Source: CAYRKQ01 sp964621845
GTDB lineage: Bacteria > Patescibacteriota > Saccharimonadia > Saccharimonadales > UBA7683
Direction: 5' to 3'
Assembly: GCA_964621845.1 (NCBI GenBank)
Contig: CAZUOL010000064.1
Span: 1 to 33,867 of the forward strand
DNA length: 33,867 bases
The position numbers were made by a program, and so were the translations under genes. Below the pieces are notes generated by a model, which saw only the letters and a program-made list of their open reading frames with translations, did not search any database and was not told the origin of the DNA. This document shows positions 21,536-28,743 of this stretch, piece by piece (within the stretch, counting starts at the first letter, position 1; the number at the start of each line of letters is the position of its first letter).

Positions 21536-22567
21536 GTGGCAAAGGCAACAAAAGCAAAGCAGGAAAACACAGCTGCCGATAACGGGAAACAAAAAGCATT
21601 AGATTTAGCGATGGAGCAAATCACCAAGCAATTTGGTGATGGTGCCATAATGAAGTTGGGTGAATCACACCATAGTGATGTTGAGACATTCGGCACCGGC
21701 TCATTAAGCCTTGATTTGGCGCTTGGCGGTGGTTTTCCAAAGGGGCGTATTATAGAAATTTATGGGCCAGAATCAAGCGGTAAAACAACCCTAACGCTTC
21801 ACGCTATCGCTGAGATTCAAAAAGCGGGCGGCACGGCTGCCTTTATTGATGCCGAACACGCGCTTGACCCACAATATGCCCGCCGGGTTGGTGTTGATAC
21901 TGAGAATTTGTTTGTAGCGCAACCTGATAACGGTGAGCAAGCGCTCGAAATTTGTGAAACTTTGGTGCGTTCGAACGCTGTTGATCTTGTGGTAGTGGAC
22001 TCCGTCGCCGCTCTTGTGCCACAGGCTGAAATTGAAGGCGATATGGGCGATAGCCATATGGGGCTTCAGGCGCGCTTAATGAGCCAAGCCCTCCGCAAGC
22101 TCACTGGTATTATTAACAAATCAAAAACCACGGTCATCTTCATTAATCAAATCCGTATGAAGATTGGTGTGATGTTCGGTAACCCTGAAACAACGACTGG
22201 CGGTAATGCCTTGAAGTTCTACGCTTCGGTACGTATTGATATTCGCCGTATTGGGCAGATTAAAGATGGCGAAAATATTATTGGCAACCGCACTAAAGTG
22301 AAGGTCGTAAAAAATAAGATCGCTCCCCCATTCAGAATTGCTGAGTTTGACATCATGTATAACGAAGGTATTTCGGCTACTGGTGATGCCGTAGATCTTG
22401 GCGTGCAGTATGGCATTGTTGGCAAAGCCGGTGCGTGGTTTGATTACAATGATGCCAAAATTGGCCAGGGTCGTGAAGCTGCCAAGCAATACTTAAAAGA
22501 AAATCCAAAAGTAATGGCTGAAATTATTAAAAAAGTGAAAGACGCCGCCGCTAAATCGGAGGAGTGA
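21536..22567 (+). CDS. recA: Recombinase RecA
   Basis: 343 residues from GTG 21536, with GAGAGGG about 6 bases upstream. Walker A 'GPESSGKTT' (about 82-90), 'VVDSVAALVPQAEIEGDMGD' (Walker B and loop 1), 'FINQIRMKIGVMFGNPETTTGG' (loop 2) and a C-terminal domain ending in 'AAAKSEE' are all intact. RecA forms filaments on single-stranded DNA and drives strand exchange, needed for repair and for recombining DNA imported by ComEC. No LexA-type SOS box is visible upstream. First gene of an operon running to recX. Confidence 0.98.
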   Translation: MAKATKAKQENTAADNGKQKALDLAMEQITKQFGDGAIMKLGESHHSDVETFGTGSLSLDLALGGGFPKGRIIEIYGPESSGKTTLTLHAIAEIQKAGGTAAFIDAEHALDPQYARRVGVDTENLFVAQPDNGEQALEICETLVRSNAVDLVVVDSVAALVPQAEIEGDMGDSHMGLQARLMSQALRKLTGIINKSKTTVIFINQIRMKIGVMFGNPETTTGGNALKFYASVRIDIRRIGQIKDGENIIGNRTKVKVVKNKIAPPFRIAEFDIMYNEGISATGDAVDLGVQYGIVGKAGAWFDYNDAKIGQGREAAKQYLKENPKVMAEIIKKVKDAAAKSEE

Positions 22568-22569
22568 CC

Positions 22570-22962
22570 ATGCCAGAAGTACATTCACGGGCAGGAGAGC
22601 AAGCGGCACAAAGACGTATTTACGAGGTGATACTTACAGACGAGCAACTCAGTCGATTCGAAGAAAACGCGGTTGATGGAGCCATTACACTACGGGCCAT
22701 CTATCCGGATGACGTGTTGCAGCACTGTCCAGAGGGTATGCTGGCACATTTTATTTGGAGCGAACGAGAAGGCGAAGTCATAATTCCTGGTAAGGATGTG
22801 GCATGGTGGCTCAATACGCTCGACGATATGGATCACGAGCATGGCCAGCAGCCGCGGAGAAAGCCGTACGCTGAAGCTTATAGCTCACACCCTAAAAAGG
22901 GCTATGCAATACCCATAGATCAAGTTGAAATAGCGGAGCCAAGGTCTCTGCCAAAATATTAA
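22570..22962 (+). CDS. Unknown 130-residue protein in the recA operon
   Basis: The ATG at 22570 is chosen because a strong GGAGGAG site spans the recA stop 7 bases upstream; a GTG at 22564 is the alternative. The protein is acidic and soluble, with 'FEENAVDGAITLRAIYPDDV', 'MLAHFIWSEREGEVIIPGKD' and a Trp-rich 'VAWWLNTLDDMDHEHG'. I recognise no family. It is 2 bases after recA, so it is certainly co-transcribed; an accessory role in recombination would be guesswork. Confidence 0.75.
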   Translation: MPEVHSRAGEQAAQRRIYEVILTDEQLSRFEENAVDGAITLRAIYPDDVLQHCPEGMLAHFIWSEREGEVIIPGKDVAWWLNTLDDMDHEHGQQPRRKPYAEAYSSHPKKGYAIPIDQVEIAEPRSLPKY

Positions 22963-22964
22963 CG

Positions 22965-23546
22965 ATGAGAAAGGCTACACTCCTTCACGGAACAGATGGT
23001 TCGCCAGAATACTGCTGGTTCCCATGGCTGGTGAAAATACTTAATGAAAACAACCTTGATGTGTTTGTGCCACTATTACCAAAAAACCATACACCTAATC
23101 GATTTACCTACAATGATTTTTTACAAAAATCAGGCTGGGATTTTAGCGATAACTTACTAGTGGGTCATTCATCAGGTGCAACTACCGTTTTAAATCTTCT
23201 GCAGTCCGATTGGTTCCCGAAAGTTGACACGGTCGTCTTGGTGGGCACATTCTTAAATGAGAAACTTTTGCACGGCGTGGAGTGGTATGAGCCCGGGCAG
23301 TTCGAGAATCTGTTCCCTGAGAATTTTGACACTGAGAAAATAAAAAGCAAAGCCAATAAGTTTATCTTCATTCATGGCGATGATGATCTCTACTGTGATA
23401 TCGAAGACGCAAAGACCCTATTTAATCAGCTTGAAGGTACGTTTATTACAGTTCCAGGAGGTAAGCACCTCAGTAGCAATCGAACTGATCTTCCTGAAAT
23501 GATACCCGCACTTGTAGAGGGTGAGTTTGTAGTGTTTGAGGTTTAA
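22965..23546 (+). CDS. RBBP9/YdeN-like alpha/beta hydrolase
   Basis: 193 residues. 'ATLLHGTDGSPEYCWFPWL' at the N-terminus, nucleophile elbow 'VGHSSGA' (Ser about 69), 'FIHGDDDLYCDIEDAKTL' with the acidic residue and 'VPGGKHLSSN' with the catalytic His match the small RBBP9/YdeN serine hydrolase family. The substrate is unknown. It starts 2 bases after the previous stop and precedes recX by 7 bases. Confidence 0.87.
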   Translation: MRKATLLHGTDGSPEYCWFPWLVKILNENNLDVFVPLLPKNHTPNRFTYNDFLQKSGWDFSDNLLVGHSSGATTVLNLLQSDWFPKVDTVVLVGTFLNEKLLHGVEWYEPGQFENLFPENFDTEKIKSKANKFIFIHGDDDLYCDIEDAKTLFNQLEGTFITVPGGKHLSSNRTDLPEMIPALVEGEFVVFEV

Positions 23547-23553
23547 AATCCTC

Positions 23554-24225
23554 ATGAAAGTGACCAAGATTCAGCAACAGCAGAAACGGAAAGACAGGTA
23601 TTCAATTTATATTAATGAAAAATATCTCTTTTCGCTCAACGAATTTCAGTTGGCTGGCTCGGGCTTAAGAATTGGTAAAGAGCTTACACCGAGTGAGGTT
23701 GAAAATTTTGCAACAGAGTCGCAATTTGGGAAGGCATACGAGCGTAGTTTGAATTACGTTATGGTTCGCCCAAGAAGCCAAAAAGAAATCAAAGACTACC
23801 TTACTCGCACCTATTTGTACCCCAAGCCAAAATCATATGTTGATAAAAACGGTCAAAGACATTTTAAGCAACAAGAAGTCGACAAGGCCAAAGTATCAAA
23901 TTTGATTGTGCGGGTAATGGAACGCCTGGCCGACAAGGGCCATATAAATGATCAAAGATTTACTGAATCTTGGGTGCAATCGCGGATGCTACATAAAAAC
24001 CCAAGTAAACGAAAACTAGAGCAGGAATTATACGCGAAAGGAATTGATCAAAAAATAATTGCGACGGTGTTGCAAAATGAAGACTTGAATGAGCAGGATA
24101 ACTTGCTTGAGCTTGTAAAAAAGAAGCGTAAACTGCTACGCTATCAAGACGACCAGAAGCTTATCGCCTATTTGCTTCGCCAAGGGTTTAACTATGACGA
24201 CATCAGAGATATCATCAACGAATGA
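23554..24225 (+). CDS. recX: RecX family regulator of RecA
   Basis: 223 residues from ATG 23554 (MKVTKIQQQQKRKDRYSIYI); the frame is open to a TTG at 23536. Features are the N-terminal beta segment 'YSIYINEKYLFSLNEFQL', 'SLNYVMVRPRSQKEIKDYL' and two further three-helix repeats ('DKGHINDQRFTESWVQSRML', 'LIAYLLRQGFNYDDIRDII'). RecX binds RecA filaments and limits RecA activity. Placement at the end of the recA operon gives joint expression. The next ORF starts inside its 3' end. Confidence 0.92.
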   Translation: MKVTKIQQQQKRKDRYSIYINEKYLFSLNEFQLAGSGLRIGKELTPSEVENFATESQFGKAYERSLNYVMVRPRSQKEIKDYLTRTYLYPKPKSYVDKNGQRHFKQQEVDKAKVSNLIVRVMERLADKGHINDQRFTESWVQSRMLHKNPSKRKLEQELYAKGIDQKIIATVLQNEDLNEQDNLLELVKKKRKLLRYQDDQKLIAYLLRQGFNYDDIRDIINE

Positions 24226-24490
24226 AAGGAGTCTCGAGCTCCAGCTACTTATAGCAGAGCGTGCAGCAGAAGTTGTTGATCACGTTGCTGAAGCAAACGG
24301 GCATCTATGGCGCGAGAGAGGCTTGCTGTTTGCGGCATCGTTTCAGACTGGGAAAGCACAAAAGGCGGCATTAAAGGAAAACGGCCAGCGTATTGTGCAG
24401 GCACATAAAGCAAATGAAGTGGTACTTCGGTTTATGGGCAGCTATTTTTTATCTAAAGAAGATTCAGCTGATGGAGTCAGCGGTGACTGA
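24194..24490 (+). CDS. Small helical protein of unknown function
   Basis: 98 residues, start ATG 24194 overlapping recX by 32 bases. Mostly predicted helix ('ELQLLIAERAAEVVDHVAEA', 'KAQKAALKENGQRIVQAHKA') with an acidic C-terminus. AAAGGAG at 24226 lies downstream of this start but no in-frame start codon follows it, so the start is uncertain. Its last 49 bases overlap the 3' end of the convergent PRC-barrel gene. No family recognised. Confidence 0.5.
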   Translation: MTTSEISSTNERSLELQLLIAERAAEVVDHVAEANGHLWRERGLLFAASFQTGKAQKAALKENGQRIVQAHKANEVVLRFMGSYFLSKEDSADGVSGD

Positions 24491-25023
24491 GCTTTTCGGA
24501 ACGGGTTCAACACCTGTGTGAGGCCCGTTTGCTGTTGTACTGCCCCAGATCGGACTACAATGACACGATCATTCATTTCAACAATCTGAGCGCGATTAAT
24601 GATAAGGTCGGAACTGGTCAGATTTTTAAACATTGATTGACCAACATGTATTTTTTGTATGAAAAAACTATCTACATCGACTGCATAATCAACTACTTTG
24701 CCGAGCTTTCGTTTTTGTTCGTCTATCACCATTTTACCAATAAGGTTGAAATGAAAACCAATCACCTCGTTTAAGCGGACCAGGTCTTCGCTCACCTCCA
24801 TAATATCGTCAGCATTATTTACAATAAATCCCAATGGCCCGTACTCACGAATGTCAGAAGTGTGGATGACGCTCTCACTGTGTATGCGTGGGCCACTTGC
24901 GTAGTATGCAATAATCTGTAGTTTGCGAGGATCAATAATGGGGTGTTGGGCTAGGCCAAGCTTGCCACCATTTTGCAAACTCATAATAGGCACGTTCTCC
25001 AAGTTCTTGTAGAGTACAAGCAT
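24442..25023 (-). CDS. PRC-barrel domain protein
   Basis: 193 residues from ATG 25023 (MLVLYKNLENVPIMSLQNGG). The frame is open to 25032, but that ATG lies in the -10 box (TG-A-TACAAT, minus, 25036-25031). The ATG at 25023, 7 bases after the box, fits the leaderless pattern. It has two PRC-barrel units: 'VPIMSLQNGGKLGLAQHPII' (about 10) and 'NEVIGFHFNLIGKMVIDEQK' followed by 'RKLGKVVDYAVDVDSFFIQK' (about 100). PRC-barrels occur in RimM and photosynthetic reaction centres; stand-alone bacterial versions are poorly understood. Confidence 0.82.
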   Translation of the reverse strand: MLVLYKNLENVPIMSLQNGGKLGLAQHPIIDPRKLQIIAYYASGPRIHSESVIHTSDIREYGPLGFIVNNADDIMEVSEDLVRLNEVIGFHFNLIGKMVIDEQKRKLGKVVDYAVDVDSFFIQKIHVGQSMFKNLTSSDLIINRAQIVEMNDRVIVVRSGAVQQQTGLTQVLNPFRKAQSPLTPSAESSLDKK

Positions 25024-25030
25024 ATGGCCC

Positions 25031-25039
25031 ATTGTATCA
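25031..25039 (-). promoter_or_regulatory. Extended -10 element of the PRC-barrel gene
   Basis: TG (25039-25038), A, TACAAT (25036-25031), then 7 bases to the ATG at 25023. It decides the start codon: the longer ORF start at 25032 would lie inside the promoter. Confidence 0.65.
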
Positions 25040-25099
25040 TTTCGCCCTTAGCCTGACATATATTATGCTTATGGTTTTTGCTATACTGAAACAGAATAT

Positions 25100-26884
25100 A
25101 TGAACATAGCCGATAAAACAGTAAAGCAAATCCTCATTGATAGTAAAAAGCTTAAAAAAACTGAGCTTGAAAAGCTCGAGGAGTCGGCACATCGCACCAA
25201 AAAAGCGCTGCAAGAGACAGCTCTGAAGCAGGGTGTGATTACTGATGAGGAGTTAGTGAAGTGGTACGCAGAGCTCACTGAGACACCGTTTATTAAGGTT
25301 GACCCAAAATCGATAGACCCAACACTGCTTAATTTGATACCCGAGCGTATCGCGCGCCGCTACTCAGCAGTTGTATTTGGCGAAAAAGATGGCGTGAAGC
25401 TGCTCGCCATGGAAGACCCTGAGGACGTGCAGGCGGTTGATTTTATTGAAAAGCAGCTTGGCTCTAAGCCCACGTTATACATTGCGACAAAACAAAATAT
25501 CTCGAGCGCACTCGAACTCTATGGTGGAGGGGTCGACAACGAACTCACCCGAGTGATCGCAGAAGACACTGAGGGCGAAACCGATGCTGCTGAAGAGGTT
25601 GATGAAGCTGATCTCGCCGAGGATTCCCCTATTGCCCAAACTGTCACCTTGCTGATCGAGTATGCCATTAAGGCGGGCGCATCAGATGTGCACATTGAAC
25701 CGCGTGAGGGTTATGTACAGGTGCGTTATCGCGTAGACGGGGTGCTTCGTGAGGCAGAAAAGTTGCCCAAAAAGGTGCAGGCTGCCCTTACCAGCCGTAT
25801 TAAAATTCTGGCGAACTTAAAAATAGATGAACATCGTGTTCCGCAGGATGGCCGCTTTAAGATTTCTTATGCTGATAAATCGTTTGCACTCCGCGTTTCA
25901 ACGCTGCCAATTGCCGATGGGGAGAAGGTGGTTATTCGTTTACTCGATGAGTCAAACAAAGCTAAAACACTTGAAGAGCTGGGCTTTTGGGGTAGTGCAC
26001 TTAAAACCATCAACGATGCCATCATACAACCACATGGCATGATTTTAGTAACGGGGCCGACTGGCTCAGGCAAGTCAACCACGCTGTACAGTGTACTTTC
26101 GTTGTTGAATGACGAAACAGTAAATATCTCAACTGTGGAAGATCCTATTGAGTATAAAATTGTGGGGGCAAATCAAACGCAGGTGAATGTGAAAGCGGGC
26201 ATGACTTTTGCCTCGGGGTTACGCGCGCTGCTGCGTCAGGACCCTAACGTTATTATGGTTGGCGAGGTCCGCGATCGCGAAACTGCCGATATGGCAGTGC
26301 AAGCATCGCTTACCGGGCACCTGGTCTTTTCAACACTGCATACAAACAATGCAGCAACCTGTTTGCCGCGTTTGCTTGATATGGGGGTAGAACCCTTTCT
26401 TATTGCTTCAACTACCCGTTCGGTGATAGGGCAGCGTCTTGTGCGCAATATCTGTATGGACTGTCGCGAATCGTACCAACCGGATGAGACGGAAGTTACT
26501 GAAATTAAAAAGATGTTTAAATTAACCGATGCCGCTGTCTTCAAAAAAATGAATGAACTCGAAGCAGTTGCCCTCAAACAGGGGATTGGCCCAGCGGATA
26601 AAGCGCTTGCTACCTCAGCCTCAACCATCACCCGATTATATCGCCCCAAAGAAGGAGGGTGCGATAAATGCGGAGGCAGCGGTTTCCGCGGTCGTGTTGG
26701 TATCTATGAGGTGCTTGGCAATAGCGAAGAGGTACAGAAACTGATCATGCAGAACGCGACAAGTGAGGTCATTCAAGAAGAGGCAATCAACGAGGGCATG
26801 GTCACTATGCAACTGGATGGGCTTATCAAAGCCTTTCGTGGCCTTACCTCTGTGAAAGAGATTTTGAGAGTAACGAGAGAATAG
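25100..26884 (+). CDS. pilB: Type IV pilus assembly ATPase PilB (GspE family)
   Basis: 594 residues. GspE N-terminal domain (about 1-150: 'AELTETPFIKVDPKSIDPTL'), then 'GASDVHIEPREGYVQVRYRV' and the ATPase core: Walker A 'GPTGSGKSTT' (about 318), Asp box, 'VIMVGEVRDRETADMAVQAS' with the Walker B Glu and 'FSTLHTNNAA' His box. Four zinc cysteines are present ('ICMDC' near 450 and 'CDKCGG' near 520), separated by an insert of about 65 residues. PilB powers pilus extension from the cytoplasmic side. Promoter: TG-C-TATACT (25082-25087), 12 bases before ATG; no ribosome binding site. Two bases separate it from pilC. Confidence 0.96.
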   Translation: MNIADKTVKQILIDSKKLKKTELEKLEESAHRTKKALQETALKQGVITDEELVKWYAELTETPFIKVDPKSIDPTLLNLIPERIARRYSAVVFGEKDGVKLLAMEDPEDVQAVDFIEKQLGSKPTLYIATKQNISSALELYGGGVDNELTRVIAEDTEGETDAAEEVDEADLAEDSPIAQTVTLLIEYAIKAGASDVHIEPREGYVQVRYRVDGVLREAEKLPKKVQAALTSRIKILANLKIDEHRVPQDGRFKISYADKSFALRVSTLPIADGEKVVIRLLDESNKAKTLEELGFWGSALKTINDAIIQPHGMILVTGPTGSGKSTTLYSVLSLLNDETVNISTVEDPIEYKIVGANQTQVNVKAGMTFASGLRALLRQDPNVIMVGEVRDRETADMAVQASLTGHLVFSTLHTNNAATCLPRLLDMGVEPFLIASTTRSVIGQRLVRNICMDCRESYQPDETEVTEIKKMFKLTDAAVFKKMNELEAVALKQGIGPADKALATSASTITRLYRPKEGGCDKCGGSGFRGRVGIYEVLGNSEEVQKLIMQNATSEVIQEEAINEGMVTMQLDGLIKAFRGLTSVKEILRVTRE

Positions 26885-26886
26885 CA

Positions 26887-28110
26887 ATGCCTGAATTTAC
26901 CTATAAAGCACTCAATAAAGATGGCACTCCCACAGAAGGTGTGGTAGAAGCTGAAACGCGTGAGGCGGCGACGGAAACCGTTAAAAAGCAGGGGATGAAA
27001 CCACTGAGTATTGTAGAAGGGAAAAAAGGTGGCGGCATTCTTTCTTTTAACCTCAATAACAAGGTGAAGACAAAAGACCTGGTTATTTTTACCCGTGAAT
27101 TAGCAACGTTGGTGAATGCAGGCGTTCCATTAACTCGTTCGCTGAACACGCTGCAGCAGCAGGCGGAAAGCGCGGTACTTAAAAAACAACTTGCCTCGGT
27201 AGTGAAGCGCGTCGAATCGGGCGCCTCATTGGGTGATTCGCTGGCGGCGTTTCCTAAAACATTCTCTGCGATTTATGTGAATATGGTGCGAGCCGGCGAA
27301 GAAGGCGGTATTTTAGATGACGTGCTGAAGCGTCTTGCCATGCAGCAAGAAAAAGATGCTGCGATCCGGGCAAAAATTAAAAGTGCCATGACATACCCTG
27401 CGGTGATCTCGGTCATTACTTCAGTTGCGTTTATCTTCTTAATGACAAGCGTCGTTCCAAAAATTGGCGATATCATTACCAATATCGGTGGTGAAGGTGC
27501 TTCTCTACCGGTTTATACCGTTGCGCTGTTAAAAATAAGTGCAGTGATGAAAACACCACTTTTTCTTGGATTGTTATTTATTGTTGGCCCGGCGGTGTTC
27601 ATCACCTTCAGACGCTACATTAAAACAAAAAAAGGGCGCTTTGTGTGGCACACAGTACTGTTGAAAATACCAATTGTAAAAACGCTTATTACCAAAGTGG
27701 CGATTGCGCGGTTTGCACGGACATTCTCATCACTGATGGGGGCTGGTGTTACTATTCTGCAAGCCATTAGTACCACGGCCGGGGCGATTGGCAACGCAGT
27801 GATTGAAAAAGAGCTCCTTGATAGTGCCAAGGCAGTACAGGCAGGCGGGCAGCTTTCTGAACAACTCAAAGGCAGCAAGGTGTTCCCACCACTGGTAAGC
27901 GAGATGCTCGCGGTAGGTGAAGAGACCGGTAAAACGGATGAAATACTCGTAAAGGTTGCTGAGTTTTATGAAGAAGAAGTAGACGCCTTTGTAGGCGCTC
28001 TTGCATCGATTATTGAACCACTGATGATTGTGGTGCTCGGTGCCATAGTGGGGTTTATTGCGGCGAGTGTGTTTGGGCCTATCAGTCAACTTTCTTCACA
28101 GATTCACTAA
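26887..28110 (+). CDS. pilC: Type IV pilus inner-membrane platform protein PilC (GspF family)
   Basis: 407 residues with two GspF domains: the first at about 65-190 ('DLVIFTRELATLVNAGVPLT', 'FSAIYVNMVRAGEEGGILDD'), the second at about 270-395 ('FARTFSSLMGAGVTILQAIS', 'FPPLVSEMLAVGEETGKTDE'). Three membrane helices are at about 170, 215 and 375. The N-terminal 'FTYKALNKDGTPTEGVVEAE' is typical. PilC forms the membrane base on which PilB acts. It follows pilB by 2 bases. Confidence 0.96.
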   Translation: MPEFTYKALNKDGTPTEGVVEAETREAATETVKKQGMKPLSIVEGKKGGGILSFNLNNKVKTKDLVIFTRELATLVNAGVPLTRSLNTLQQQAESAVLKKQLASVVKRVESGASLGDSLAAFPKTFSAIYVNMVRAGEEGGILDDVLKRLAMQQEKDAAIRAKIKSAMTYPAVISVITSVAFIFLMTSVVPKIGDIITNIGGEGASLPVYTVALLKISAVMKTPLFLGLLFIVGPAVFITFRRYIKTKKGRFVWHTVLLKIPIVKTLITKVAIARFARTFSSLMGAGVTILQAISTTAGAIGNAVIEKELLDSAKAVQAGGQLSEQLKGSKVFPPLVSEMLAVGEETGKTDEILVKVAEFYEEEVDAFVGALASIIEPLMIVVLGAIVGFIAASVFGPISQLSSQIH

Positions 28111-28149
28111 CATCTGTGGAAAAATAATGTTACGAAATGAAGCAGATCA

Positions 28150-28179
28150 TTGACAATACGTTTAAGCATAAGCAATAAT
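28150..28179 (+). promoter_or_regulatory. Promoter of the major pilin gene
   Basis: TTGACA (28150-28155), an 18-base spacer and AATAAT (28174-28179). Transcription should begin near 28186, giving a structured leader of about 60 bases before ATG 28246, unlike the leaderless genes around it. Confidence 0.75.
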
Positions 28180-28192
28180 AACTGGCAGGACT

Positions 28193-28238
28193 GAGTCTCA
28201 TTGACTCTCCTTAAAAAAATTAACACCTAAAGGAGGGT
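28193..28238 (+). promoter_or_regulatory. Candidate translational switch in the pilin mRNA leader
   Basis: Two exclusive helices can form. Helix A: GAGTC (28193-28197) with GACTC (28203-28207). Helix B: ACTCTCCTT (28204-28212) with AAGGAGGGT (28230-28238), nine pairs including one G-U, with a 17-base A-rich loop. Helix B covers the whole ribosome binding site. The arms overlap at 28204-28207, so forming A frees the site. This is an inference from pairing only. Confidence 0.5.
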
Positions 28239-28245
28239 GGGCAGA

Positions 28246-28644
28246 ATGAATAAAATTAAACAATTAAGCCGAAGCGGTTTTACGATTGTCGAGCTTTTGA
28301 TCGTCATCGTAGTTATCGGTATCTTGGCTGGTCTGGTGTTTGTCCAGTTCAACAACGTTCAGGGTCGCGCACGTGACAGTGAACGTAAAGCTGACATCCG
28401 CCTGATCGAAAGTAAGCTTGCAGAGTACCGCGCAGACAACAGCGCGTACCCAGCTGCATTGTCTGATCTTTCAGACATCCCAGCTGAAGCACTTGCTGGT
28501 CCAAAGAGTGGTGAAACATACACCTACACAGCTACTGCAACAGGTGGCGGTGCATGTACAACAGCAGCTAAAGACTGTGCGAACTATACAATTTCTTCAA
28601 CAAACATGGAGAAAGAATCAAACCCATACTCACATTCTCAGTAG
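28246..28644 (+). CDS. pilA: Major type IV pilin PilA
   Basis: 132 residues from ATG 28246, preceded by AAAGGAGGG, the strongest ribosome binding site in the window. Prepilin leader 'MNKIKQLSRSG', cleavage after Gly11, then 'FTIVELLIVIVVIGILAGLV' with Glu at mature position 5. 'ARDSERKADIRLIESKLAEY' continues the helix. A globular domain carries a C-terminal Cys pair ('GGACTTAAKDC'). A dedicated promoter, a strong site and flanking terminator suggest high expression, hence the call as major subunit. It lies between pilC and pilM. Confidence 0.9.
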   Translation: MNKIKQLSRSGFTIVELLIVIVVIGILAGLVFVQFNNVQGRARDSERKADIRLIESKLAEYRADNSAYPAALSDLSDIPAEALAGPKSGETYTYTATATGGGACTTAAKDCANYTISSTNMEKESNPYSHSQ

Positions 28645-28659
28645 TAGGGTAACGCACAG

Positions 28660-28687
28660 AAAAACTGCCTCTTTTGAGGCAGTTTTT
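28660..28687 (+). terminator. Rho-independent terminator after pilA
   Basis: A perfect 12-base stem (28660-28671 with 28676-28687) closes a TTTT loop and is followed by a T-rich tail. It isolates the pilin mRNA from the pilM operon. Confidence 0.95.
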
Positions 28688-28700
28688 CTTTTGCTTGTAC

Positions 28701-28735
28701 CTGGCACACAAAACGGTTATGCTTATACATAAGCA
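28701..28735 (+). promoter_or_regulatory. Promoter of the pilM operon with an inverted repeat over the -10 box
   Basis: CTGGCA (28701-28706), a 17-base spacer, TATACA (28724-28729). TGCTTAT (28720-28726) and ATAAGCA (28729-28735) form a 7-base inverted repeat with 2 bases between, centred on the -10 box. The start codon at 28744 is 14 bases past the box. Confidence 0.5.
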
Positions 28736-28743
28736 CAGTACGT

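Noticed and set aside
26236..26649. 137-residue minus-strand ORF in pilB
   Set aside because: It is a shadow of the highly conserved PilB ATPase core.
28237..28245. GTG at 28237 as the pilA start
   Set aside because: It lies inside the ribosome binding site region; ATG 28246 has ideal spacing and gives the normal prepilin leader.
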